From Nocardioides gansuensis (GTDB lineage: Bacteria > Actinomycetota > Actinomycetes > Propionibacteriales > Nocardioidaceae): 64,000 bases of DNA. Positions 1 through 7,901 of this stretch are shown one piece after another (the first letter of the stretch is position 1; each line of letters opens with the position of its first letter). The stretch lies in the NCBI RefSeq assembly GCF_003076135.1, contig NZ_QDGZ01000007.1, positions 303,654 to 367,653 on the forward strand, read 5' to 3'. A model generated the notes under the pieces. It saw nothing but the letters and a program-made list of their open reading frames with translations. It was not told the DNA's origin and did no database searches. The translations under genes were made by a program, and so were the position numbers.

Positions 1-1060
1 GCGGAACGGCGGCGACCAGCGCCATCAGCATCAGGGCCATCATCGGGACTGTCACCAGCACCCAGAGGGTGATCAGCGCGCGCGCAGTCGGTGTGAGCAG
101 CCGGTTCTCAGGTGCGTTCCAGCGATGGGGCAGCAGCCCGGTGAGGGTGGGGCGGATCCGGTGGTAGAGGTCGGGAACGCCGGCCAGGTCGGCCAGGAGG
201 TGGTAACCGTCGAAGCGGAGCAGCGGCAACAGCTGCTGCACCATCTGCAGGACCTGGGTGGCGACCAGGAGCAGAAGCGCCTCCCAGCCCGTCGCCCACC
301 ACCACACGAAGGTGAGGACGACGACGATGGCGTTGAAGTAGAGGCCGCCCAGGTCCGTGCGGATCCGGCCGGCCCGACCTAGCCGATAGCTGTCCGTGAC
401 ATCGGTGTAGAACGCCGGCCAGACGAGGTACAGCCCCGCACCCATGACGCCGGCCTCGGCACCGCTGTAGCGGGCGGCCGCCGCGTGCCCGAACTCGTGG
501 AAGCCCCCGGAGAGCACCGACACCACGAACACGAGCAGCAACAGGTGCGGCCGCTCGAAGGCGTCGTACGCCGAGGCGCCGAGGCCGCGGTCGAAGAACA
601 CCCAGGCCACCACGGCCACGAAGGCGAGGAGGACGGCCGCCGCGACCACGGGCCGGAAGAGCACCCGGAACGGGTCGGTGAGCAGATGGGTGGTCCGCGG
701 GTTGGTGATCGCCACCTGGGGCTTGAGGGCGAGCAGCGGGTTGGAGCGCTTGAGCTCGGGCTCCGAGCCGTCGACGCCCTTGACCAGGCCGAGCGGCCGC
801 AGGTGGCCGTCGACCAGCGTCCGGACGTCGGTCTCGGTGACGCTCCGCCCCAGCTCGCGGCCGATCAGCTCGGCGATGTCGGCGCAGCTCCGCCGGCCGT
901 CCGCGGCTTTCAGCACCAGGTAGAGCAGCGGCGTGAGCTGGAGGACCTGTCCGTCGCTGCGCCTCACGAGGGCAGGTGGGGTCCGGTAGCCGGACCCCAC
1001 CATCTCCCCGATGAGCTGGACGCCGTCGACGCGGGTGGGGGCGTCGACCAGCGTGGTCAC
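1..1060 (-). CDS. M50 (site-2-protease type) zinc metalloprotease with N-terminal PqqD-like domain, 3' part outside the window
   Basis: I translated this frame by hand because it runs off the left edge. It starts with GTG at 1060, overlapping the stop of the upstream repeat-protein gene in a GTGA junction, so translation is probably coupled. About 353 residues are visible. Residues ~15-95 look like a PqqD/RRE-type winged helix (LYLVLKAADGRRSCADIAEL, then a final GLV). Hydrophobic segments follow, with the zinc motif HEFGH at about residue 188 and the second M50 motif LLPLLRFDGYHLL near 300. This matches the 'putative peptide zinc metalloprotease' family, integral membrane proteases often found beside peptide maturation or export genes. 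Cleavage of the neighbouring repeat protein is my inference. The C-terminus and any transporter genes downstream lie outside the window. Confidence 0.85.
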   Translation of the reverse strand, partial: MTTLVDAPTRVDGVQLIGEMVGSGYRTPPALVRRSDGQVLQLTPLLYLVLKAADGRRSCADIAELIGRELGRSVTETDVRTLVDGHLRPLGLVKGVDGSEPELKRSNPLLALKPQVAITNPRTTHLLTDPFRVLFRPVVAAAVLLAFVAVVAWVFFDRGLGASAYDAFERPHLLLLVFVVSVLSGGFHEFGHAAAARYSGAEAGVMGAGLYLVWPAFYTDVTDSYRLGRAGRIRTDLGGLYFNAIVVVLTFVWWWATGWEALLLLVATQVLQMVQQLLPLLRFDGYHLLADLAGVPDLYHRIRPTLTGLLPHRWNAPENRLLTPTARALITLWVLVTVPMMALMLMALVAAVP

Positions 1061-2556
1061 TGCGTCGAGCTGTCGGTCGGGGCGACCGTCGTCTCGTCGG
1101 TGGGCTGCTCGGTCGCCGCCTTGGTGTCCGTGGTGACCGGCGCCACCGACGTGTCGTCGGTGGCCGGCTGCTCGGTCGCCGCGGTGGTGTCCGTGGTGAC
1201 CGGCCCGACCGACGTTCCGCCCGTCGTGCCCGTCGTGCCTGTCGCGCCCGTCGTGGCGTCCGTGCCGTCGGTCGACGCGGTGTCGGTGTCGACCGGCTCG
1301 ACGGACGACTGGTCGATGTCGGACACCTGCTCGGAGGTCGCGACCGCGCTGCCGCTGATCGTCTGGGTGATGATCGCGTCCTGCTGTGCGATCGCCGTCG
1401 CCTCGGAGTCCTCCGACAGGATGTTGGCGGCCACGGAGGCGTCGATGGGGGCCGCCACGTTGGCGTTGGCCGCCACGGCCCCGTTGATCGGCGCTGCCAG
1501 GTCGGCGTCCAGGTCGACGTTGACGTCGACGTTGAGCAGGTCGCCCTTGAGCAGGTCGCCGGTGTTGAGCTGGCCGATGGTGTCGGTGACGTCGTCGACC
1601 ACCTCTCCGACCGTGCCCACGACGTTGCCGGCGGCGTCGAGGACCTGCCCGGTGAGCGGGTTGAGCGAGCCGACCACGTTGCCCAGGGAGTTCACCACGT
1701 TGCCCGTGGCGCCGTCGAGGGTCCCGACCACGTTGCCGGCCGAGTCGAGGACGGTGGTGCCGTCGAGGAGGTCGGTCACTGTGCCGACGACTGTGCCCGC
1801 GGTGTTGAGGACTTCGCCGGTCAGGGGATCGAGGACGCCGACCACGTTGCCCGAGGCATCGAGCACGTTGCCGCTCGCCGCATCCAGGACGCCCAGGACC
1901 GTGCCGCCGGAGCCGGACACGATCGCGCCGTCCACGAGGTCGGTGACCGTACCGATCAGGTTGCCGGCCGAGTCGACCACCACCCCGGTGGTCTCGTTGA
2001 GCGTGCCGAGGATGGTGCCGTCGGCGGCCACGACGTTGCCGGTGACGCTGTCCAGGGTGCCGATGATGTTGCCGGCGGAGTCCACCACGATGCTGCCGTC
2101 GACGGGCTCGCTCGACGCTGCCGCTGCGGCCTCGGCGACGCCGTCGACGGCGTCGCCGGTCCCCGTGGCCGCCGTGAGCATCGCCTGCTCGCCGGTGTCG
2201 CCCTCCGCCGGAGCCGTTCCGCCCGTCACGGTGTCGCTCTGGTCGATGGTGCTGTCCTGGATCCCGGTGGCGAGGGCGTCGGCCTCGATGGTCTGGGTGA
2301 CCATGACGCCCTGGTCGGCCATGGCCTGGGCGCTCGAGCCGTCGCTCAGCAGGTTGGCGCTGACCGCGGCGTCGATCGGGGCCACTACGTTGGCATTGAG
2401 GGCCACGGCGAGGTCGATGGGTGCGGCGCCGTCGATCGCCAGGTCGACGTCTGCGGCGAGGTCCAGGATCGAGACGACCTCCTTGTCCGGCAGCGCGGTT
2501 ACTCCCTCGCCGGCCAGCTCCTCGGGTGTCAGGGGTGCGGAATCATCGCTGCTCAT
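1057..2556 (-). CDS. acidic repeat protein with leader-like N-terminus, function unknown
   Basis: The 499-residue product was not recognised as a named family. I chose the ATG at 2556 over the GTG seven codons upstream because GGAGGAG and AGGAG lie just before it. Residues 1-36 look like a RiPP-type leader (LTPEELAGEG, then LPDKEVVSIL) rather than a Sec signal: there is no hydrophobic core. Residues 37-107 and about 347-417 are two copies of a 71-residue module that align without gaps at about 60% identity. Between them are glycine/asparagine-rich degenerate units of the form DSAGNVVGTLD..TGNVV. The tail is Thr/Asp/Pro-rich with repeats of TTDTxAATEQP. The protein contains no Arg, Cys, His, Phe, Trp or Tyr and only three Lys. 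Coupling to the M50 protease gene suggests the two act together. Confidence 0.85.
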   Translation of the reverse strand: MSSDDSAPLTPEELAGEGVTALPDKEVVSILDLAADVDLAIDGAAPIDLAVALNANVVAPIDAAVSANLLSDGSSAQAMADQGVMVTQTIEADALATGIQDSTIDQSDTVTGGTAPAEGDTGEQAMLTAATGTGDAVDGVAEAAAAASSEPVDGSIVVDSAGNIIGTLDSVTGNVVAADGTILGTLNETTGVVVDSAGNLIGTVTDLVDGAIVSGSGGTVLGVLDAASGNVLDASGNVVGVLDPLTGEVLNTAGTVVGTVTDLLDGTTVLDSAGNVVGTLDGATGNVVNSLGNVVGSLNPLTGQVLDAAGNVVGTVGEVVDDVTDTIGQLNTGDLLKGDLLNVDVNVDLDADLAAPINGAVAANANVAAPIDASVAANILSEDSEATAIAQQDAIITQTISGSAVATSEQVSDIDQSSVEPVDTDTASTDGTDATTGATGTTGTTGGTSVGPVTTDTTAATEQPATDDTSVAPVTTDTKAATEQPTDETTVAPTDSSTQ

Positions 2557-2770
2557 GGTGGCTCCTACTCCTCCCACGCGTCCCCGGGCACGGCCCTCTC
2601 GGACGCCGTCGTCTGTTCGGTTGTCGCCCGACGCATGATCGCCGCGGGCGCCCCCTCATATGCCCCGTACCCAACGGCCAGCGCCGCTAACTGGGGTGCG
2701 GCATGCGGACAAAGTCGCGGAAGGGGTGCGATTACCGGCCACGAGGCGGTGCGGGGCCTGCGCTGCTCAC

Positions 2771-2852
2771 TGGCTCCCCGGGTAGGAGTCGAACCTACGT
2801 CGCTAGTCCTGATTCAAAGTCAGGCGGGCCCTGCCGGCAGACCAACCGGGGA
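2771..2852 (-). tRNA. tRNA-Gln (anticodon TTG)
   Basis: On the minus strand the acceptor arms TCCCCGG and CCGGGGA pair fully, followed by discriminator G and an encoded CCA. The anticodon stem is CCTGA/TCAGG around loop CTTTGAA, giving anticodon TTG. The T stem is GTAGG/CCTAC with loop TTCGACT. A T1-A72 first pair with G73 fits the known identity set of glutamine tRNA. The variable loop looks slightly long (about 9 nt), which I checked against a leucine tRNA and rejected on the anticodon. Confidence 0.85.
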
Positions 2853-2866
2853 ATGCTTGGACAAGG

Positions 2867-3388
2867 TTAGGGCCAACCGTCATCCGCATGAGGGATGGGG
2901 AGTACGGCGAGCAGCAGGTCGCGGGCCGCCTGGTGGATGCCCGGCTGGGTGCTCTCGCGTGGCCCGGCGACGTTGAGCACCAGCCCCCGGCCGAGCTCAC
3001 GGTGGACGTCCGCGAGCCAGGCCGCGACCTCCGCCGCGTCCCCCGGCGTCACCAGACACGGCCGGCCCAGCTCCTGCGCCACCGCCACCGTCAGGTCCGT
3101 GCCCGGTGACGCCACACCCTCGCCTCGCAGCACCAGCGTGGCGTCGCTGTCGCGGACGTTGAGGCGGGTGCGCTCGGCCGGGTCGGCCGACGGCGCCTCC
3201 CGGAGCGCCGGGAACAGCGCCATCACTCCGGGTGGCGTGGGCAGGTCCTCTGCCCACCCGCCACGCGGCACCCACCCGCCGTACTCGAGACCGAGCCGGA
3301 CCGCGACCTCGAGCGCCGCCCGGTCGGCGCCGGTCTGCCCGCCGGAGACCAGCCGGACGACGACGGCGGACGGCAACGGCAGGGACAC
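2867..3388 (-). CDS. cpYpsA-type SLOG-family protein (putative molybdenum carrier-like)
   Basis: The 173-residue product opens with VVVRLVSGGQTGADRAAL, the nucleotide-binding loop of the SLOG Rossmann superfamily, cpYpsA-related branch (often labelled putative molybdenum carrier). It continues with GGWVPRGGWAEDLPTP, a DSDATLVLR strand, and a C-terminal LNVAGPRES motif, all typical. SLOG proteins bind nucleotides or nucleotide-derived ligands; the ligand of this branch is not established. A much longer frame exists but the upstream part is antisense to the ligase gene, so I start at the GTG just before the conserved strand. It is divergent from the LigC gene across 51 bp, with a TACGCT -10-like hexamer upstream. 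It ends 14 bp from the tRNA-Gln 5' end. Confidence 0.8.
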   Translation of the reverse strand: MSLPLPSAVVVRLVSGGQTGADRAALEVAVRLGLEYGGWVPRGGWAEDLPTPPGVMALFPALREAPSADPAERTRLNVRDSDATLVLRGEGVASPGTDLTVAVAQELGRPCLVTPGDAAEVAAWLADVHRELGRGLVLNVAGPRESTQPGIHQAARDLLLAVLPIPHADDGWP

Positions 3389-3439
3389 GCACCAGCGTAG
3401 GCCTCCGAGGGACTGGCAGAGGGCACTAACGTCAGCCCC
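3389..3439. promoter_or_regulatory. divergent promoter region between SLOG gene and ligC
   Basis: On the plus strand TAACGT (3427-3432) lies 7 nt before the ligase ATG, the spacing of a leaderless -10 element. On the minus strand TACGCT (3394-3399) lies 5 nt before the SLOG GTG. No Shine-Dalgarno is seen for either gene. Confidence 0.5.
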
Positions 3440-4546
3440 ATGGACCTCCCGGTGAACCCGCCCGTCCAGCCGATGCTCGCCAAGCCGGTCAGCGCGGTCC
3501 CCCGGTCGGGCGGCTACGCGTTCGAGCCGAAATGGGACGGCTTCCGCTGCCTCGTCTTCCGCGACGGCGACGAGGTGGAGCTGGCCAGCCGCAACACCAA
3601 GCCGCTGACCCGCTACTTCCCCGAGGTCGTCGCCGCGATCAAGGAGCAGCTGCCCGAGCGGGTCGTGCTCGACGGCGAGCTCTTCGTGGCCCAGACGACG
3701 CCGGAGGGTGGCGAACGGCTCCAGTTCGAGGTGCTCCAGGAGCGGATCCACCCCGCGAAGAGCCGCATCGACATGCTCGCCGGGAAGACACCCGCGGGCT
3801 TCGTCGCCTTCGACCTGCTGGCCCTCGGCGACACGTCGTACGCCGGGCGCCCCTTCACCGAACGGCGAGCAGTCCTGGAGGAGGCGCTGGCCCACCTGGA
3901 CGGCGGGCCCTGCTTCCTGACCCGGATCACCACCGACCCGGACGAGGCGCAGGACTGGTTCCAGGAGTTCGAGGGCGCCGGCCTGGACGGGGTGATCGCC
4001 AAGCCGCTCGACGCTCCCTACCAGCCCAACCAGCGGACCATGCTGAAGATCAAGCACGAGCGCACGGCCGACGTCGTGGTCGCCGGCTACCGCGAGCACA
4101 AGACCTCGACCCCGGAGCACCCACTGCTCGGCAGCCTCCTGCTCGGCCTCTACGACCACGGCAAGCTGCAGCACGTCGGCGTCTCGGCGAGCTTTACCGC
4201 GAAGCGGCGGGCCGAGCTGATCGAGGAGCTGCAGCCGCTGGTCTGCGACCTGGCGGACCACCCGTGGGGCGACTGGCAGGAATGGGCGATCGCCAACCCC
4301 GACAGGGTGCCCGGCACCCAGAGCCGCTGGTCGCAGGGCAAGGACCTCGGCTTCACGCCGCTGCGGCCCGAGCGGGTGCTGGAGGTGAAGTACGACCACA
4401 TGGAGGGGCGCCGGTTCCGGCACACCGCCCAGTTCAAGCGATGGCGCCCCGACCGCGACCCGGAGTCCTGCGGCTACGAGCAGCTCGAGGAACCGGTGAG
4501 CTACGACCTCGGTAGGATCTTGAGTGGAGGCGATCGCCATGAGTGA
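3440..4546 (+). CDS. ligC: ATP-dependent DNA ligase, LigC type
   Basis: This 368-residue protein joins nicked DNA through an enzyme-AMP intermediate. The nucleotidyltransferase motif I is EPKWDGFRCL with the adenylated lysine at residue 31. DGELF (motif III) and GVIAKPLDAPY (motif IV region) follow, then LKIKHERTADVVV (motif V), then an OB-fold domain with LEVKYDHMEGRRFRH near the end. Length and order match mycobacterial LigC, an accessory ligase linked to end joining and base excision repair. A LigD-type polymerase is encoded about 5 kb away, as in Mycobacterium where the two genes are adjacent. No Ku gene is in the window. The start is leaderless, with TAACGT 7 nt upstream. The last codons overlap the next gene. 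Confidence 0.93.
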   Translation: MDLPVNPPVQPMLAKPVSAVPRSGGYAFEPKWDGFRCLVFRDGDEVELASRNTKPLTRYFPEVVAAIKEQLPERVVLDGELFVAQTTPEGGERLQFEVLQERIHPAKSRIDMLAGKTPAGFVAFDLLALGDTSYAGRPFTERRAVLEEALAHLDGGPCFLTRITTDPDEAQDWFQEFEGAGLDGVIAKPLDAPYQPNQRTMLKIKHERTADVVVAGYREHKTSTPEHPLLGSLLLGLYDHGKLQHVGVSASFTAKRRAELIEELQPLVCDLADHPWGDWQEWAIANPDRVPGTQSRWSQGKDLGFTPLRPERVLEVKYDHMEGRRFRHTAQFKRWRPDRDPESCGYEQLEEPVSYDLGRILSGGDRHE

Positions 4547-5129
4547 GAGCAGTTCGGACAGCAGCGCCCGCAACGAGCGGATCGACGACGGAGTGGGCAC
4601 CTACGACGTCGTCCTCCTCGTCGAGCAGGCCATGAGCAGCGCGGATGCAGAGCAGGTGCGCTCGTTGCACGAGGACATCGCCGACCACGTCGTCTACCAC
4701 GTGCTCCTCCCGCTGGAGGACGCCTCGGCGCGCGTCGAGGCGTCGCTCGGCACCCTCGGCGCCGGCGACGTGATGGCCGCTCCCGCGATGGCGATGAGCG
4801 ACATCGACATCGAGGCCGTGCGGCAGGAGTGCAAGGAGCGGTCCGAGCGCGACCTCGAGGCCACGCTGACCGCTCTGCGCTCGGCCGGCGGCGACGCGGC
4901 CGGCACCATCACGGCCGCTCCACCGGTGGACGCCCTGGCCCGGAAGGTCGAGCAGGTCGACGGCCGGGAGGCGATCATCCTGACCCGGCCCCACCTCGTC
5001 GCCGAGTTCTTCCACCTCGACTGGACCTCCCGCGCGCGCCGCAAGCTCGGTGTACCCGTGCTCCACCTGCTCGAGCACGAGACCTTCAGCGAGCAGGCCG
5101 GCGGTGGCGAGGGCGTCACCGGCGCGTAG
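4539..5129 (+). CDS. conserved actinobacterial protein of unknown function (HUP/USP-like?)
   Basis: The product has 196 residues. I chose ATG 4539 because GGAGG lies 8 nt upstream; this overlaps the ligase 3' end by 8 nt, so the two are probably cotranscribed. There is no signal peptide or membrane segment. Alternating hydrophobic strands (YDVVLLVEQ, HVVYHVLLPL, REAIILTRPH, LGVPVLHLLEH) and a conserved-looking HLDWTSRARRKLG segment near the C-terminus resemble a nucleotide-binding HUP/universal-stress fold, but I see no diagnostic ATP motif. Its role is unknown. The stop codon is followed immediately by a degenerate palindromic repeat. Confidence 0.7.
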   Translation: MSESSSDSSARNERIDDGVGTYDVVLLVEQAMSSADAEQVRSLHEDIADHVVYHVLLPLEDASARVEASLGTLGAGDVMAAPAMAMSDIDIEAVRQECKERSERDLEATLTALRSAGGDAAGTITAAPPVDALARKVEQVDGREAIILTRPHLVAEFFHLDWTSRARRKLGVPVLHLLEHETFSEQAGGGEGVTGA

Positions 5130-5170
5130 GTCTCGAGGCGGCGCCGACGCGCCTCCTCGACCAGCGAGGG
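5129..5170. repeat. degenerate 'gtcgag' palindromic repeat
   Basis: The segment begins ggtctcgaggcg and ends cctcctcgaccagcgag, the two ends of the intergenic palindrome family seen elsewhere in this window. The centre has diverged. It sits between two plus-strand genes. Confidence 0.55.
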
Positions 5171-5176
5171 TGGCTC

Positions 5177-5182
5177 TAGGGT
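5177..5182 (+). promoter_or_regulatory. leaderless -10 element TAGGGT of the Stealth gene
   Basis: TAGGGT is followed by 6 nt and then the GTG start; there is no Shine-Dalgarno. Confidence 0.5.
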
Positions 5183-5188
5183 GACTGC

Positions 5189-7900
5189 GTGAAGATCGGA
5201 CGCCGCCGCTCCCTCTCCGCACGCGGCGGGCGCCTGCGCGCCGCGTTCCTCGTGCTCAACCTCGACGGCATGGGCGGCACGTCGCGCTCGGCGATCACCC
5301 AGGCCAACGCGCTGGCGCGCCGCGGGCACCTCGACGTGCGGCTGGTGTCGGTCACCCGGTCCGGCGACCGGCCGCACTACGACATCGATCCGTCGATCAG
5401 GGTGGACTACCTCTGCGACGTCCGACCGGCCGACCAGGGTGTGGCAGACCCGCGGGCCGACCGGCCCTCGGTGCTCGTCCCGAAGCGCTGGGACGGGCAG
5501 TTCTCGGCGCTCACCGACCACGGGCTCTCGGCCCACCTCCCCGAGCTCGACGTGGACGTCCTGGTCACGGTCACCCCGGCGCTGCTAGCGGTCGCCGTCC
5601 AGCTCGTACGGCGCGGGGTCGCGATCGTCCACCAGGAGCACCGGTCCTCGGCCGACCGGGTAGGCGGCATGGAGCCACTGCTGGCCTTCGCCCCCCGTGC
5701 TGACGCCGTCGCGCTGCTGACCGAGTCGACCGCCTCCTGGCTGGCCGCCCAGCTCGGCGCCGTGGCCCCCGAGATCGTGGTGATGCCCAACCCGCTCCCG
5801 ATCGCCGAGCAGCCCCGCTCGTCCCTCGACTCGCGCACCATCGTGGCGGCGGGACGGATCGTGCAGGAGAAGCAGTTCATCCACCTGGTGCGCGCCTTCG
5901 AGCAGGTCGCCGACGAGCTGCCGGGCTGGCGGGTCCGGATCCTCGGCGACGGCCCGCTGCGCGAGGAGCTGGTCGCGCACGTCGCCAAAGCCGGGCTCGC
6001 GGACCGGGTCGAGCTGCCCGGATCGGTCACCGACATGGCACCCGAGTGGGCAGCCGCGGCCGTGTGCGCCCTGTCGTCGAGGACCGAGGGCTTCCCGCTC
6101 GTCGCCCAGGAGGCGATGAGCGCCGGCGTACCCGTCGTCACCTACGACTGCCCCTCCGGCCCGCGCGAGCTCGTCGAGCACGAGGTGAGCGGGCTGCTGG
6201 TCGGGGCCGGCTCGAAGGCCGGGCTCGCGGCCGCGCTGCTGCGGCTCGGCGCCGACGACGACCTGCGCGAGCGGCTCGGCGCGGGCGCCCTCGAGGCCGC
6301 GAAGCGCTACGACGCCGACGTGATCGCCGCGCAGTGGGAGGAGGTCTTCGGCCGCGTCGTCGACCGCCGCCGCGCGATAGTCCGTGACGAAGGGACCCTC
6401 CAGGAGGGTGGCACGAGGGTCCGATCGTCACGGACTACGCCGCCGTTCACCCGGGAGCAGGGACCGGTCGACCCGCCCCTGGTCACGCCCGTCGAGGCGC
6501 GGCACGAGGCGCTGACGCTCGCCACGCGCGCGGCCGACCGCGCCGGCGACGGCTGGTTCGTGATCCCGCTGCACGACGCGGCAGCGCCCACCGTCGTCGT
6601 ACCCGCCGCGCACCGGCGTGCCTTCCTCGACGGGCTCGCCGACGCGCCCGACCACCTCTCGCTGCGCGACCCCGGGGACCGGGGCTGGCCCGAGCGGCGC
6701 GGCACGGTCGAGGCGATGCGGGCCACGCTGGCCAATGCCGCGCCCAACCGGCTCGCGCTCGAGCCGTGGCCGCGGGCGAAGGGACGCCGGTCGCACCTGG
6801 CGGAGGACGCGGGCGTCGAGATCGAGTTCTGGGACCGGCTGCCCGACGGGACGCTCGTCGCGCCTCGCCCCAACCGCTGGACCTCACGCGTGCCGGCCGA
6901 GGCGCCGCGGACACAGGTCTCCGTCGCCGGCGTGACCGTGCCGACGGTCGCCGCGATGGCCACGCCGACCGCCCACGAGGTCACCTTCCCGATCGACGTG
7001 GTCTACACCTGGGTCGACGGCGACGACCCGGAGTGGCAGGCCGCGCGCGACGCCCGTGAGGGCTCGGACGCCCGCCGGGAGGCGGCGGGCCAGGCTCGGT
7101 TCCGGTCCCGCGACGAGCTGCGCTACTCGATGCGCAGCGTCCACGCCCACGCCCCGTGGGTGCGCACCATCCATCTGGTCACCGCTGGGCAGCGACCGGA
7201 GTGGCTCGCGGACGACCCACGCGTCAAGGTCGTCGACCACCGCGAGATCCTGCCGGCCGACGCGCTGCCGACCTTCAACTCGCAGGCGATCGAGACCGCC
7301 CTGCACCGGGTGCCCGGGCTGGCGGAGCACTTCGTCTACGTCAACGACGACGTCTTCCTCGGCCGGCCGGTGCGGCCGGAGCTGTTCTTCTCCCCCGGCG
7401 GCGACTTCGCGGCGTACGTCGGCGACGGGGCGATCGGGCTGCCCGGCAGCGCCAACAAGCCGTTCCTGCACGCGGCAGCCAACAACCGGCGGCTCCTCGA
7501 GGACGCCTTCGGCGTGACGATCACCCAGGTGATGGCGCACACGCCGCACCCGCAGCGGATCTCGGTGCTGCGCGAGGTCGAGGAGCGCTTCCCCGAGGCG
7601 CTGGCCCGCACCGCCCGCGCCCCGTTCAGGTCGGAGGGCGACGTCTCGCTGCTCTCCTCGCTGGCGCAGCACTACGGGCTGCTGACCGGTACGGCGTTCG
7701 AGGGCGCCGCCGAGCACGCGTTCGTCGACCTCAGCAACGCCCGCGTGGAGCGCCAGCTGCGCCAGCTCCGCGCCCGGGACAAGCACTTCTTCTGCGTCGG
7801 CGACCACCACGACTTCGCCGTCGACGCGGCCGAGGTCGACCAGTTGCTCGGCGACTTCCTCGAGGACTACTTCCCCGTCAGGGCGCCCTGGGAGCGCTGA
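5189..7900 (+). CDS. fused GT4 glycosyltransferase and Stealth-family sugar-phosphate transferase
   Basis: The 903-residue product has two enzymes in one chain. Residues ~10-390 are a GT4 glycosyltransferase (NLDGMGGTSRS donor loop, VAAGRIVQEKQF, RILGDGPLREEL, and a late SRTEGFPLVAQEAMSAGVPV motif with the ExxxxG pattern). Residues ~600-903 are a Stealth domain: CR1 IDVVYTWVDGDDPEW, CR2 SRDELRYSMRSVHAHAPWVR, CR3 AANNRRLLEDAFG, CR4 at the C-terminus. Stealth proteins transfer hexose-1-phosphate to make phosphodiester-linked cell-surface polymers, so this probably builds and links a wall or capsule glycan. The linker between the domains (about residues 397-417) is encoded by a palindromic repeat whose relative is intergenic at 34783-34841. 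A sulfotransferase gene is convergent and adjacent. Confidence 0.9.
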   Translation: MKIGRRRSLSARGGRLRAAFLVLNLDGMGGTSRSAITQANALARRGHLDVRLVSVTRSGDRPHYDIDPSIRVDYLCDVRPADQGVADPRADRPSVLVPKRWDGQFSALTDHGLSAHLPELDVDVLVTVTPALLAVAVQLVRRGVAIVHQEHRSSADRVGGMEPLLAFAPRADAVALLTESTASWLAAQLGAVAPEIVVMPNPLPIAEQPRSSLDSRTIVAAGRIVQEKQFIHLVRAFEQVADELPGWRVRILGDGPLREELVAHVAKAGLADRVELPGSVTDMAPEWAAAAVCALSSRTEGFPLVAQEAMSAGVPVVTYDCPSGPRELVEHEVSGLLVGAGSKAGLAAALLRLGADDDLRERLGAGALEAAKRYDADVIAAQWEEVFGRVVDRRRAIVRDEGTLQEGGTRVRSSRTTPPFTREQGPVDPPLVTPVEARHEALTLATRAADRAGDGWFVIPLHDAAAPTVVVPAAHRRAFLDGLADAPDHLSLRDPGDRGWPERRGTVEAMRATLANAAPNRLALEPWPRAKGRRSHLAEDAGVEIEFWDRLPDGTLVAPRPNRWTSRVPAEAPRTQVSVAGVTVPTVAAMATPTAHEVTFPIDVVYTWVDGDDPEWQAARDAREGSDARREAAGQARFRSRDELRYSMRSVHAHAPWVRTIHLVTAGQRPEWLADDPRVKVVDHREILPADALPTFNSQAIETALHRVPGLAEHFVYVNDDVFLGRPVRPELFFSPGGDFAAYVGDGAIGLPGSANKPFLHAAANNRRLLEDAFGVTITQVMAHTPHPQRISVLREVEERFPEALARTARAPFRSEGDVSLLSSLAQHYGLLTGTAFEGAAEHAFVDLSNARVERQLRQLRARDKHFFCVGDHHDFAVDAAEVDQLLGDFLEDYFPVRAPWER
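6378..6437. repeat. palindromic repeat inserted in frame in the Stealth gene
   Basis: Inverted arms at 6378-6400 and 6415-6437 start with tagtccgtgacg and its complement. The right arm is identical to the right arm of the intergenic copy at 34783-34841. It encodes the inter-domain linker and preserves the reading frame. Confidence 0.85.
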
Positions 7901-7901
7901 C

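Noticed and set aside
485..2638. Long plus-strand open frame of 717 codons over the repeat protein region
   Set aside because: It is antisense to the repeat protein and the protease. Its product is a low-complexity Thr/Val/Ser-rich shadow of the repeated codons on the other strand; the minus frame has a Shine-Dalgarno, a protease motif in the neighbour and repeated modules.
2771..2852. tRNA-Leu because of the somewhat long variable loop
   Set aside because: The anticodon is TTG, which reads glutamine codons, and the T1-A72/G73 acceptor end fits glutamine identity.
3389..4600. N-terminal extension of the SLOG frame (to 577 residues) antisense to ligC
   Set aside because: The extension has no domain and lies opposite the clearly coding ligase; the SLOG fold starts right after GTG 3388.
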